In this document: one piece after another, positions 51,788 to 60,460 of the stretch
How positions within the stretch are numbered: position 1 is the stretch's first letter
Layout of the letters: each line of letters starts with the position of its first letter
Assembly: GCF_006874625.1 (NCBI RefSeq)
Contig: NZ_CP030034.1
Location: 3,162,001 to 3,226,000 of the forward strand
Length of the DNA: 64,000 bases
Source of the DNA: Bdellovibrio sp. NC01
Lineage (GTDB): Bacteria; Bdellovibrionota; Bdellovibrionia; Bdellovibrionales; Bdellovibrionaceae
Direction: 5' to 3'
Translations under genes and position numbers: made by a program
The notes under the pieces: generated by a model
Seen by the model: the letters and a program-made list of their open reading frames with translations, nothing else
Told to the model about the DNA's origin: nothing
Databases searched by the model: none

Positions 51788-53227
51788 CTATTTCCCTCCT
51801 TCTGGAGAGGCTTGGTAAAGTTTAAGCTGTGTTTGTAAGCCCAAAATATTTGCCGCTGATTTAACTTTAGAAAGAGCAGCTTGTGAGTAATCTTGTTCAA
51901 ACAATAATACTTGGTAAGTCGTTGTGCGACCTTGACGAAGACGAGATCTTTCAACATCAAGTTTCGTTTTTTGTGCTTGTTCAATTTTGCCAAGCAATTT
52001 CAAATTGTCGCGAGCATCACTCAAGTTGCGAGTTAAATTGATCCAGTCTTGCTCTTGTGAATACAAAGCGTATTGACGGTTGTATTCAGCAGCTCTTTCA
52101 GCTCTCAAAGCACCGGCTTTCGCGTCTGAAGTTGCAGAAAAATTCAAAGGCACATTGAAACGAACACCCACATAGCTTGTGTCAGTATCTGTGTAGCCTG
52201 CATTTTTCATAGCTTCTGTTTGATCTTTATCGCGACCATTCAATGCGTATGTACCGTAAACATCCAAAGTTGGTTTGTTACGTTCATTCACAAGTTGCGA
52301 AGAAGCTTTCGCTGTTGCCAACTGCGCTTCTGTCGCTTTCACGTCAAATCTGTCGCCAGGACGTTTTGTCGGAATTGCGATGTTTTCAAGAGCCGCATAG
52401 TTCACAGGATCCAAAGACTCAACCGGAGCATACGCCTCTTTATTTAGATATGTATTGAATGCACGCAAAGCTTCTTGTTGTTCGTTACGAGCCACTTGCA
52501 ATTCAAGAGTTCGAGATTCAACAAGTGCACGCGCTTGAACAACGTCAGCGTCTTCGCCCAAATTCATTTTCTTTTTACGAGACACGTAATCCAAAATGTT
52601 GTTTGCCGCTTTCAAAGCCGTCTCTTGAATAGAGACAACGTCTTTCCAAGCAGACAATTTCCAGTAAGCTGCTTCAGCGTTAGCCAAATAGCCTACTGAA
52701 TTTGCGGAGCTGCCATAAGCATCAGCCAAGTTTTGTTGGCGAGTGATGTCTTGATTGGCGCGAGCCGTACGACCGAAGCCGCCGCCCCACAATGGCATCG
52801 ACAATTCCAATTTCGGAGTTGCATCCCAATATTCGGGCAAGCTGATCATTGTCGTGTTCGCGTTCACGAATTCAGTTTTCGACAAGTTATAGTATAACTT
52901 CGTTTGCAAACCGAAATTGAACTGCTCACTCAAACCTAAAGAGTAATTCTCAGATTTGATGCGATCTGAAGTTTTTGGTTGCGAAGGTTTTCCGTCGTGA
53001 CCTACTTGAGCCTCTGCAAACAACTGCGGAGTAAAAAACAAATCGGCTTCACGCGACTTCAACGTCGCCCCTTCGGCCTGCTCAGAAGTCCCTTTGTATG
53101 ACGAACTGTCTTTTTGTACTTGGTCCAAATATTCGTTCAAGGAAAGTGCGGACACATTGGCACTTACCACGCTAATCCCGAGCGCGAGAATGAGCTTCGA
53201 GGTCTTGAGTACGCTCTGCGGTTTCAT
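51788..53227 (-). CDS. TolC-family outer-membrane efflux protein
   Basis: The 479-residue protein has a signal peptide ending near VSAL and two long helical OEP repeats, with strand-forming stretches such as QTKLYYNLSKTEFVN and GVRFNVPLNFSA. It should form the trimeric outer-membrane channel for the adjacent RND pump. AGGAGATCAAAGCA precedes the ATG. It is the first gene of the operon tolC-RND-NDH-2-marR, divergent from the TetR regulator across 180 bases. Confidence 0.92.
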   Translation of the reverse strand: MKPQSVLKTSKLILALGISVVSANVSALSLNEYLDQVQKDSSSYKGTSEQAEGATLKSREADLFFTPQLFAEAQVGHDGKPSQPKTSDRIKSENYSLGLSEQFNFGLQTKLYYNLSKTEFVNANTTMISLPEYWDATPKLELSMPLWGGGFGRTARANQDITRQQNLADAYGSSANSVGYLANAEAAYWKLSAWKDVVSIQETALKAANNILDYVSRKKKMNLGEDADVVQARALVESRTLELQVARNEQQEALRAFNTYLNKEAYAPVESLDPVNYAALENIAIPTKRPGDRFDVKATEAQLATAKASSQLVNERNKPTLDVYGTYALNGRDKDQTEAMKNAGYTDTDTSYVGVRFNVPLNFSATSDAKAGALRAERAAEYNRQYALYSQEQDWINLTRNLSDARDNLKLLGKIEQAQKTKLDVERSRLRQGRTTTYQVLLFEQDYSQAALSKVKSAANILGLQTQLKLYQASPEGGK

Positions 53228-53265
53228 TGCTTTGATCTCCTGATCTGCTAGATAATCGTGATCTT

Positions 53266-53325
53266 AAGTAATCGCTTACATACATATAATTACGGCATTT
53301 CAATGAAGTACTCAAGCAATTACTT
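53266..53325. promoter_or_regulatory. Candidate TetR operator in the divergent promoter region
   Basis: AAGTAATCGCTT (53266-53277) and AAGCAATTACTT (53314-53325) are inverted copies that differ at one base, 36 bases apart, between the divergent efflux and TetR genes. TACTTAC and similar sequences recur in the AT-rich interval. The region is right for a TetR operator, but the binding itself is not shown. Confidence 0.45.
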
Positions 53326-53407
53326 ACTTGCTGCGATATAAAATTTATGATACATTTAGTAATTATCAGGCTAATCAGGTACTTAGCCTCATTTTGAGGA
53401 GTTTTTT

Positions 53408-54067
53408 ATGGATGAGACATCTCAGAAAAAATTGGAACAGGTCGAGCAATCGGTTCGTTCCCATACAAAAAAGCGAGATAGATCCGCATCTGAAGAGAGA
53501 CTATTAGAAGCCGCCGAGGAAGTGTTTGCTAAGCTCGGTTTTAAAGGCGCTACAACTCGTATGATCGCTGACAAAGCGAAAGTTAATGAATCGCTTATTG
53601 GTCGTTACTTCGACGGCAAGATGGGCTTGCTTATTTCATTGATCGAAAAACACGTGGAAACAGAAAAGTATCCAATGTGTGAATTGGGCTACCCTCCCCA
53701 AGCGACCGTGCGCGCGGAACTGACGAAGTTCATCGAAGCGATGTATTCAAAACACTGCCAGAAAGATAAAGAGTTTTTCAAAATCGTTTTGTCTCAATCA
53801 CTGACAGATCCGAAGTTCTTAAAACGTCTGCGCAATATCATCCCTAAAAAAATGAATCCACTTTTGCACGAGCGTCTGCTTGAGCTGCAAAAGAAAGGTA
53901 AGTTTGCGCACGATGTCGATGTCGACACTTACATGCAGACATTGGATACGTATTTCCACGGCGCGATGTTATTCGATAAAATTTTGATGGGCGCTGAAGA
54001 AGGCGAAGTAGATAAGATGCTTCACTTCGTGATCGATATCTACGTTCGCGCTGTTGAAAGACCTTAG
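53408..54067 (+). CDS. TetR-family transcriptional regulator
   Basis: The 219-residue protein has a basic N-terminal tail (about 28 residues), then a TetR HTH: RLLEAAEEVFAKLGFKGATTRMIADKAKVNESLIGRYF (residues about 31-68). The helical ligand-binding domain follows. GAGGAG precedes the ATG at seven bases. Being divergent from the tolC-RND operon, it is the likely repressor of that pump. Its stop overlaps the end of the convergent L,D-transpeptidase-like gene by four bases. Confidence 0.93.
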   Translation: MDETSQKKLEQVEQSVRSHTKKRDRSASEERLLEAAEEVFAKLGFKGATTRMIADKAKVNESLIGRYFDGKMGLLISLIEKHVETEKYPMCELGYPPQATVRAELTKFIEAMYSKHCQKDKEFFKIVLSQSLTDPKFLKRLRNIIPKKMNPLLHERLLELQKKGKFAHDVDVDTYMQTLDTYFHGAMLFDKILMGAEEGEVDKMLHFVIDIYVRAVERP

Positions 54068-54873
54068 TAATCTAAAGGAGAAATCAATTGCGGCGTGCTG
54101 TAAGGATCTAAGAACTGCGGCACCTGCGCTCCTCCACCCTCGCCAGGAGTTCTGTTTAAATTCACTCCTGGAGGAATCTGCTCTTGTCCCATCAAACTTT
54201 GCTCGATGGGATATTGTCTAGAGTACTGCAACAAATCCTTGTGATAAGAAAAGATGATACTGCCGTTCTGAAGATTATTGATTAGATACTGCAGAACATT
54301 TAAATCCACGGCAAAACAACCTTCACTCCATCCCAGACGTCCGTTCTGCGCGATGAATTCGTCGCTAACGTATTTTGCGCCATGAAGAACGATATTGCGG
54401 GCCCGCGCTTGATTGTTTGATCTGTCGATACCGTCTAAGTAAAGCGACAAACCGTTCTTCTGACTTTTATAAGTGCCTTTGGCATAATAAAAACCGATTG
54501 AACTTTTCCATGAATCAAGAAGGTTTGAAAAATTTCTGGTTTCAATCACTCCAGATTTAATTCCATGAGACACATAGAATTTTTCCACGACTCCTGTATT
54601 AAAGTTCATGAAATACAGGCGCTTCGTTGTGGACGGCAACGTGTAATCAACGATCACAGCAAAAGATGTGTTCGGAATTCTTCCTTGGTTGTAGTCAAAA
54701 AGTCGGAATACTAAATCCAGCGGTTCACGCGGAACGCCCGCATCTAAGAGCGTTTCAAACAGATAACGGCCGTTCGGAACTTTACGATCATACATTCCTG
54801 CTTGCGCAGAAATGCTTGCTGTAAAGATTGAAAAAATCAGGGAAAGAAAAATGGTCAGGCGAAGTTCTTTCAT
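54064..54873 (-). CDS. Secreted L,D-transpeptidase-like protein
   Basis: The ATG at 54871-54873 follows AAAGGA; a GTG two codons earlier is equally close to it. The 269-residue protein has a signal peptide (ending near SAQAG) and a YkuD_2-type catalytic region: IVLHGAKYVS (His) and GRLGWSEGCFAVD (Ser-x-Gly-Cys with the nucleophilic Cys). Such enzymes make or break 3-3 links in peptidoglycan or trim tetrapeptides. The C-terminal Pro-rich tail is extra. For a predator, remodelling of prey or own wall is a plausible role (inference). Confidence 0.85.
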   Translation of the reverse strand: MKELRLTIFLSLIFSIFTASISAQAGMYDRKVPNGRYLFETLLDAGVPREPLDLVFRLFDYNQGRIPNTSFAVIVDYTLPSTTKRLYFMNFNTGVVEKFYVSHGIKSGVIETRNFSNLLDSWKSSIGFYYAKGTYKSQKNGLSLYLDGIDRSNNQARARNIVLHGAKYVSDEFIAQNGRLGWSEGCFAVDLNVLQYLINNLQNGSIIFSYHKDLLQYSRQYPIEQSLMGQEQIPPGVNLNRTPGEGGGAQVPQFLDPYSTPQLISPLDY

Positions 54874-54927
54874 GGACACAGAGTCCTTTGGAATTCGCCC
54901 GAGAGCAAATTAAGAGTTAGAAAGAGA

Positions 54928-55665
54928 TCAGGACTCTTTCTTCTTAATCGCATCCATATAAGAATACTGCCACGGACGGTAGGACAAAAGGACACCAGTA
55001 TCGACGACAGGAACATTGTGCTCTGCCTCGAAACGCGCTTCCTCTTGGAGATCCAACATAAGCCTATCTAACTTTGACTTGTATTTCGCCAACGTAGGAG
55101 GGCTGACCCTCAGCAACGAAAAGCGAATGTAATCTTCGGGTTTAAACTCGTAAGACAAATAGCTAGATTTGGTCTGCTCAAACATCGCCTTACCAACGGG
55201 GCCATCACGGCGGAAACGCAAGAAGCCCTGCTTCTTCATTTTCACTTTATCGCGTGGATGCAATTCAATCAAATTAAGGCGATCCAACTGAAATAAAAAT
55301 TTCTGCGATTCAGCGCGCGTGATTTGATATTCCTTTTCAATTTTTTGCGGCGTCTTTCCATCATGAAGCATCATGTAGTAATGAAGCAGTCGTGCATTTT
55401 CCGCCAATGCTTTTTCCTGCTCATCCGTCAACGTCATCACTTGATTGCCGTCTTCAAGATTTGCACTCTTCACCACTTCAGAAAAACTGATATCAGCAAG
55501 TCTGCAAATTTCTTCAAGACGTTCCAGACTTAAACTTTTAGAGGAAAGAATTCGTTTTACACTCGACTCACTGAGGTCGAGGGATTTTGCGAGATCTCTG
55601 TACAGAATATTCTTAGCTTTCAGAGTCCGTTTCAGAGCACCTAAAAATTGGTCTATTTGCGACAT
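54928..55665 (-). CDS. XRE-family transcriptional regulator
   Basis: The 245-residue protein has an XRE HTH at the N-terminus (LYRDLAKSLDLSESSVKRILSSKSLSLERLEEICRLAD, about residues 21-58). It is followed by a helical domain that ends with LSYRPWQYSYMDAIKKK. The C-terminal domain resembles that found in Bdellovibrio-type XRE proteins of the TIGR02147 kind, an inference only. AGGAGGCCC precedes the ATG... on the minus strand as GGAGGCCCC. Target genes unknown; the nearest divergent genes are the 46-codon gene and the ABC exporter. Confidence 0.85.
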   Translation of the reverse strand: MSQIDQFLGALKRTLKAKNILYRDLAKSLDLSESSVKRILSSKSLSLERLEEICRLADISFSEVVKSANLEDGNQVMTLTDEQEKALAENARLLHYYMMLHDGKTPQKIEKEYQITRAESQKFLFQLDRLNLIELHPRDKVKMKKQGFLRFRRDGPVGKAMFEQTKSSYLSYEFKPEDYIRFSLLRVSPPTLAKYKSKLDRLMLDLQEEARFEAEHNVPVVDTGVLLSYRPWQYSYMDAIKKKES

Positions 55666-55779
55666 GGGGCCTCCGCCTGCCTACTAATATCAGAGTATTA
55701 CAATGTGATACTCTTTGCAAGGGTATTGAATAACAGTGCCCATCAGCCGATCCTATCTATGTCACTGTAGGAGGTTGTT

Positions 55780-55920
55780 ATGTCCATTCTAAAGTACTTA
55801 TATGAAAGGCTCAGCTCCCGCCGCTCTTTCTTTTATGGCTGGGAACAACGCAGTTATGAACGACGCCAAGAGCAAATCTCGCGCGACATCCATTTATCTT
55901 GTCGAGTCGGACGAGATTAA
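55780..55920 (+). CDS. 46-residue basic small protein
   Basis: An ATG at 55780-55782 follows TAGGAGG with a five-base gap, about the best ribosome site in the region. The frame of 46 codons ends at TAA 55918-55920. The product is Arg- and Tyr-rich (LSSRRSFFYGWEQRSYERRQ) with no signal peptide. It ends 17 bases before the first ABC-exporter ATG, which itself has no clear site, so the small gene may serve as a leader peptide coupled to the exporter. Confidence 0.65.
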   Translation: MSILKYLYERLSSRRSFFYGWEQRSYERRQEQISRDIHLSCRVGRD

Positions 55921-55937
55921 CTAATCTCCAGACATCT

Positions 55938-57695
55938 ATGCAGACTGAGTCAGAAAATTCGACCCTCTTCAAAAGTCCCCTTTGGTTTTACATCAAGAAT
56001 AATCCCCGAGCTTTCAGCTTGGGGATGCTTTTTTTATTTCTGACAAATGCACTTGATGGCGTTTATCCGTTGATCATGAAAAAAGCGCTCGATCAAATTG
56101 AAGCGCGCGTGACGATGGATGATCTGACAAAGACCTGCATTCTGTTTTTTGTCGTCATGACCGGCCTTGCGGTGACTCGCTACGGATGGCGCACGAACTT
56201 TGGTAAATTTCATACTTTCGCTGCCGAACACATTCGCCAAAAACTTTTTAAGCACGTAACATCATTGGGCCCCAACTTCTTTCACAAACATCAAGTTGGC
56301 GAGCTGATGAGTCTTGTCACGAATGACGTCCAATCCTTCCGTCAAGCCATCGGTCCTGGCATGTTGATTTTAGCTGACGGAATTATGATCATCGCGATCG
56401 TGCTGCCGATTATGGCCACGATGAACTGGTCGTGGACGTGGCGCACGTTGATCTTCTTACCGCTTGTTCCTTTCCTTATTTGGAAAGTGATGAAGCTGAT
56501 TCATTCAAATTATAAAACCCAACAAGATCGTTTTTCTGAATTAACTGGTGTCGCCCAAGAAACTGTTGGCGGCATTCGCGTTATCAAAAGCTTCGCGCAA
56601 GAAGACAACCGCACGAAATTATTTAACGGCGTTAGTTCCGCGTTTGAAAAAGCGTGCAATAAAGTGGCTCGTGTCGATGCCTTCTATGTGCCCGTGATGG
56701 AATTTGGCGTCACTTCGGGTTCGGTGATTCTATTATTTGTCGCTAAAGATGATCTGTATTCGGGTGCGGTGACTGTCGGCACCTTCGTTGCTTTCCATCG
56801 TTATATTCAAAAGATGGTCTGGCCGATGAGTGCTCTGGGCATGGGCTTTTCTTTCTTCCAAAAAGGTTATGCTTCGTTTGATCGCATTAAAGACGTTCTT
56901 AAAACGGAAACTGATATTCCGGATCTTGGAAAAACTGAAATCACTGAATTCAAAACTTTGGAGTTCAGAAATGTTTCATTCAAACACAAGAACAGTGCTG
57001 TTTACGTTCTGAAAAATATTTCTTTCAAAATGAACGCGGGTGAAAGCCTTGGCATCATGGGTCCAGTCGGTGCTGGCAAGACCACATTATTGCATTTGCT
57101 GACTCGTCTGTATCCGTTAGAAGAAGGTCAGATCTTAGTGAATGGCATTCGCCTAGAAGACATCACACAAGAATCTTTGCGTCGCACGTTCTTGCTAGTG
57201 CCCCAAGAAGCTTTCTTATTTAGCGAAAGCATTTCTGAAAACTTAAGCTTCGGTTTGGCTGAGCGCGCCGCTGACGCCGAAATTCAGCGCATGACTGAAA
57301 CCGTGGATCTAACAAACGAGATCTCGGCCCTGCCAATGCAATTTGAATCACAATTGGGTGAACGTGGCGTGAATTTGTCTGGCGGTCAGAAACAACGTCT
57401 GACGATTGCGCGCGGCTTGATTATGAAAAGTCCGGTTTTGATTTTGGATGACTCATTAAGCGCGGTCGACACTAAAACTGAAAAAGCGATCGAACAAGAG
57501 CTTGCGAAAGACAGCTCTTCATTAAGTCGCATAATTGTCGCGCACCGTTTGTCTTCACTAAAAGCTGTCGATCATCTTTTGATTCTAAAAGATGGCGAAG
57601 TGGAAGCCTTCGGAACATATAACGACGTGTATAGCACAAGCCCGACGTTCCAGAAAATCGTGCAAATTCAAGGAAAGGAGCATCACCATGAATGA
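55938..57695 (+). CDS. ABC exporter half-transporter with degenerate ATP site
   Basis: The ATG at 55938 gives 585 residues; the frame is open upstream to a TTG at 55899 but overlaps the preceding small gene. The protein has six membrane segments (about 20-300) and an ATPase domain. Walker A is GPVGAGKTT, the signature is LSGGQKQR, and Walker B is VLILDDSLSAVD. The residue after the Walker B Asp is Asp instead of the usual catalytic Glu, which is the mark of the degenerate half in heterodimeric exporters. It overlaps the next ABC gene by eight bases. Confidence 0.92.
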   Translation: MQTESENSTLFKSPLWFYIKNNPRAFSLGMLFLFLTNALDGVYPLIMKKALDQIEARVTMDDLTKTCILFFVVMTGLAVTRYGWRTNFGKFHTFAAEHIRQKLFKHVTSLGPNFFHKHQVGELMSLVTNDVQSFRQAIGPGMLILADGIMIIAIVLPIMATMNWSWTWRTLIFLPLVPFLIWKVMKLIHSNYKTQQDRFSELTGVAQETVGGIRVIKSFAQEDNRTKLFNGVSSAFEKACNKVARVDAFYVPVMEFGVTSGSVILLFVAKDDLYSGAVTVGTFVAFHRYIQKMVWPMSALGMGFSFFQKGYASFDRIKDVLKTETDIPDLGKTEITEFKTLEFRNVSFKHKNSAVYVLKNISFKMNAGESLGIMGPVGAGKTTLLHLLTRLYPLEEGQILVNGIRLEDITQESLRRTFLLVPQEAFLFSESISENLSFGLAERAADAEIQRMTETVDLTNEISALPMQFESQLGERGVNLSGGQKQRLTIARGLIMKSPVLILDDSLSAVDTKTEKAIEQELAKDSSSLSRIIVAHRLSSLKAVDHLLILKDGEVEAFGTYNDVYSTSPTFQKIVQIQGKEHHHE

Positions 57696-59499
57696 TAATT
57701 TCATGAATGAGGACGTGGTTAAAACCAAAGTCACCTATCCTGTTTTGTTCAAACGTCTATGGCCCTATGCTCGCAAAGAAAAATTCTTACTGTTCTGCGC
57801 GGTCTTCGCCGTTGCTGGTGGCGCAACTGTAGCGCGTATCATTCCGTCTTTGATTGGTTATGCGATTGATCACGGCGTTAAAGGTCGTGATTACGGCGTC
57901 TTTACCAAAGTGGCGTTTGCTTATTTGGCTTTAGAAATCATGCGCTCAACGTTTTCATTTGGAAACGTGTTCTTGTTTCAGCTCTTTGGCAATCGCATGC
58001 TTTTCCATTTGCGCGAAGATTTAATGAACCATGTACAAAGACTGCCACTGCAATTTTTCAATAAGACACCGACAGGTCGTATCGTGACTCGTTTAACGAA
58101 TGACGTGGCGGCCTTGGGCGAGCTTTTCACTGAAGGCGTGATTTCGGTGTTTACTCACTTCATCGTTATTTGTTCGGTTGTTGTCGCGTTGGCTTTGATT
58201 TCTTGGAAATTGACGTTGGTGTGTTTGATCTTAGCACCGTTTTTTATTTGGGCATCATTTTACCTTAGCAATCGCATTCGTGATATTTTGCGTGAACAGA
58301 AAAAGAAACTTTCGACGATCAATGCCTTCTTAGCCGAAAATTTGAACGGCATTAAGGTTGTACAGCTTTATAACCGTGTAAAACGCAATCGCGATAAGTT
58401 TGTGGCCTTGTCAGTGGACTACCGCGACACCAACATGCAATCGATCCGCGCTTATGCATTGATGCAACCGATTATGAATCTGTTCAATGCAGTGACAATC
58501 ACGTCTGCGTTGTATTTCGGTGGTTTACTGAGCTCGCAAAACTCAATTGCCATTGGTGCCTTGGTGGCGTTCTTGATGAATATTCAAGACTTCATCCCAC
58601 CTTTGCGTGAAATCTTGGAAAAATATCAGCAATTCCAAAATTCCCTTACCAGTGCGGAACGTATTTTCACATTGATGGATGAGCCAAAAGAATTTGAAAT
58701 CAAAACTCTGCAAAGCCACGAAATCGTTCGCGGTGATATCGAGATTCGTAATTTGAATTTCCGCTATGAAGAACATCTGCCATTAGTACTGAAGAATGTG
58801 AACTTGCGCTTTAAAGCGGGTGAATCCATCGCTTTAGTCGGTCGTACCGGCAGTGGTAAGTCGACATTTATTTCGTTGTTACAGCGTTTTTACGATGCAC
58901 CTGAAAAAACGATTTTTGTCGACGGTATTGCGATTGAAAAAACTCCGCGTGAAGAAATTCGCCATCACGTAGGCGTCGTGCAACAGGATAACTTTATTTT
59001 CCGTGGCAACATTCGCGATAATATCGGTTTGGGCGATCCAAAGATCAGCGACGAACAGATCCGTAGCGCTTGTGAAAAAACGGGCTACATGGCGCTATTA
59101 CTGCGCACCGGTCGCGATTTGTTAAGTCCTGTGGACGAGCGTGGCGCAAATCTTTCTGTCGGCGAAAGACAGTTGATCGCGTTTGCACGTATCTTGGCAT
59201 TTAACCCTGACATTTTGATTTTGGATGAAGCAACTGCGAATATCGATTCTGAAAGTGAACACATCATTCAAGAGGCGACAAAAGAAATCACCAAAGGTCG
59301 CACAAGCATCATCATTGCTCACCGTCTTTCAACGATTCAGCAGTGCGATCGCATTGTCGTTTTAAATCAAGGGGAAGTGGTAGAAGTGGGCTCTCACGAA
59401 GAATTGATGAAAGCCCAAGGTCTTTATTATCAGTTTGCTTCAGCAGGCGTGAAATCAACTTTGATCGAAGCATCGGCTGCAGGAACTGCAGATCCATAG
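57688..59499 (+). CDS. ABC exporter half-transporter with consensus catalytic Glu
   Basis: The ATG at 57688 follows AAAGGAG with a seven-base gap. The 603-residue half-transporter has six membrane segments and an ATPase with Walker A GRTGSGKST and Walker B ILILDEATANID (canonical Glu). Its signature is LSVGE instead of LSGGQ. Together with the upstream half it forms a TM287/288-, MdlAB- or LmrCD-type heterodimer, with one full ATP site (Glu here with the LSGGQ of the partner). Substrate unknown. Confidence 0.93.
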   Translation: MNDNFMNEDVVKTKVTYPVLFKRLWPYARKEKFLLFCAVFAVAGGATVARIIPSLIGYAIDHGVKGRDYGVFTKVAFAYLALEIMRSTFSFGNVFLFQLFGNRMLFHLREDLMNHVQRLPLQFFNKTPTGRIVTRLTNDVAALGELFTEGVISVFTHFIVICSVVVALALISWKLTLVCLILAPFFIWASFYLSNRIRDILREQKKKLSTINAFLAENLNGIKVVQLYNRVKRNRDKFVALSVDYRDTNMQSIRAYALMQPIMNLFNAVTITSALYFGGLLSSQNSIAIGALVAFLMNIQDFIPPLREILEKYQQFQNSLTSAERIFTLMDEPKEFEIKTLQSHEIVRGDIEIRNLNFRYEEHLPLVLKNVNLRFKAGESIALVGRTGSGKSTFISLLQRFYDAPEKTIFVDGIAIEKTPREEIRHHVGVVQQDNFIFRGNIRDNIGLGDPKISDEQIRSACEKTGYMALLLRTGRDLLSPVDERGANLSVGERQLIAFARILAFNPDILILDEATANIDSESEHIIQEATKEITKGRTSIIIAHRLSTIQQCDRIVVLNQGEVVEVGSHEELMKAQGLYYQFASAGVKSTLIEASAAGTADP

Positions 59500-60431
59500 A
59501 AGCGTACGATTCTTGAAGCCGCGATGTAGTCCCAACCATTGGTAGTACTTCGCGGAATCACCACACCGTTTACTTTCACAACGATTGTCGACTCAACTGG
59601 TTTACTTGAAAGTTTAAAGTCCGTCAGGATTTGCAATACACGAGCGCGGATGTTTGTGACTGCGCTTGTTAAGTCGGAATTACACAAAGTATCTTTCGTT
59701 CCGCCTGACGCATCGACGAGACCCAAGAACGATTCACCGACTTCTTTATAATCCGTAGAAGTCGTCGAACAACTGCCATTCAGACTTAAGATACCAATGA
59801 AATTGAAAACCCATGAACGACTGCCATCAGAATATGGCGTCTTGATGCTATCAAGGAAGCTTGTGTAATGCGCGATACTTGTCGTCGCATTACTTTGGCT
59901 TTTATCGTCTTCATCAGACAAGGCAATCACCACAAGCAAGGCATCAGGGCGCAAGAAACCTTTGCCCGCATTTGCTTGATAGCTTGAAGACAAAACCGTT
60001 TCCATGGATTGCAGACCACGCTCATTATCAGAACCATCTTGTCCTACGACTAAACGTGAAGCCAAGACACTCGAAACATTTGGTGTGGATGCTTTGATAA
60101 TTCCAGGCGAACCAATGAACTGCCCACCATTAGGAACGGTCCCGCCCATGCTGCTTGTAACCACAGCCATTTGGTAGTCCATCTTCAACGAATTTAATTT
60201 GCTGATCATGCCGGGAATAGCATTACTCAAATTCTGTTGGTGCTTTGCCATGGACGAGGAGTTATCCATGATCCACAAAATATCGACCTTATTATTGTAA
60301 GTGATGTTCTGTGCAAAGTCCTGAGACGTGTCTGGTAAACCAAATTTCACGTCTTGGGCACAAGCCATCAACATCATCGTTGAGGCCAGTGCAACAACGT
60401 AGCCGCCCAGTCCGTAGTAGCTTTTCGCCAT
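59430..60431 (-). CDS. VWA-domain lipoprotein
   Basis: The 333-residue protein has a lipoprotein signal with lipobox LMAC (about residue 24). A von Willebrand A domain follows: ILWIMDNSSSMAKH contains the MIDAS DxSxS, then QMAVVTSS and later LVVIALSDEDD. Pro-rich and small C-terminal beta-domain parts follow. Such proteins mediate metal-dependent adhesion or complex assembly on the cell surface. Its C-terminal 70 bases overlap the 3' end of the ABC gene on the opposite strand. GAGGA precedes the ATG. Confidence 0.88.
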   Translation of the reverse strand: MAKSYYGLGGYVVALASTMMLMACAQDVKFGLPDTSQDFAQNITYNNKVDILWIMDNSSSMAKHQQNLSNAIPGMISKLNSLKMDYQMAVVTSSMGGTVPNGGQFIGSPGIIKASTPNVSSVLASRLVVGQDGSDNERGLQSMETVLSSSYQANAGKGFLRPDALLVVIALSDEDDKSQSNATTSIAHYTSFLDSIKTPYSDGSRSWVFNFIGILSLNGSCSTTSTDYKEVGESFLGLVDASGGTKDTLCNSDLTSAVTNIRARVLQILTDFKLSSKPVESTIVVKVNGVVIPRSTTNGWDYIAASRIVRFYGSAVPAADASIKVDFTPAEAN

Positions 60432-60460
60432 GAAGATCCTCGCTCCTCGTACTAAAAAGT

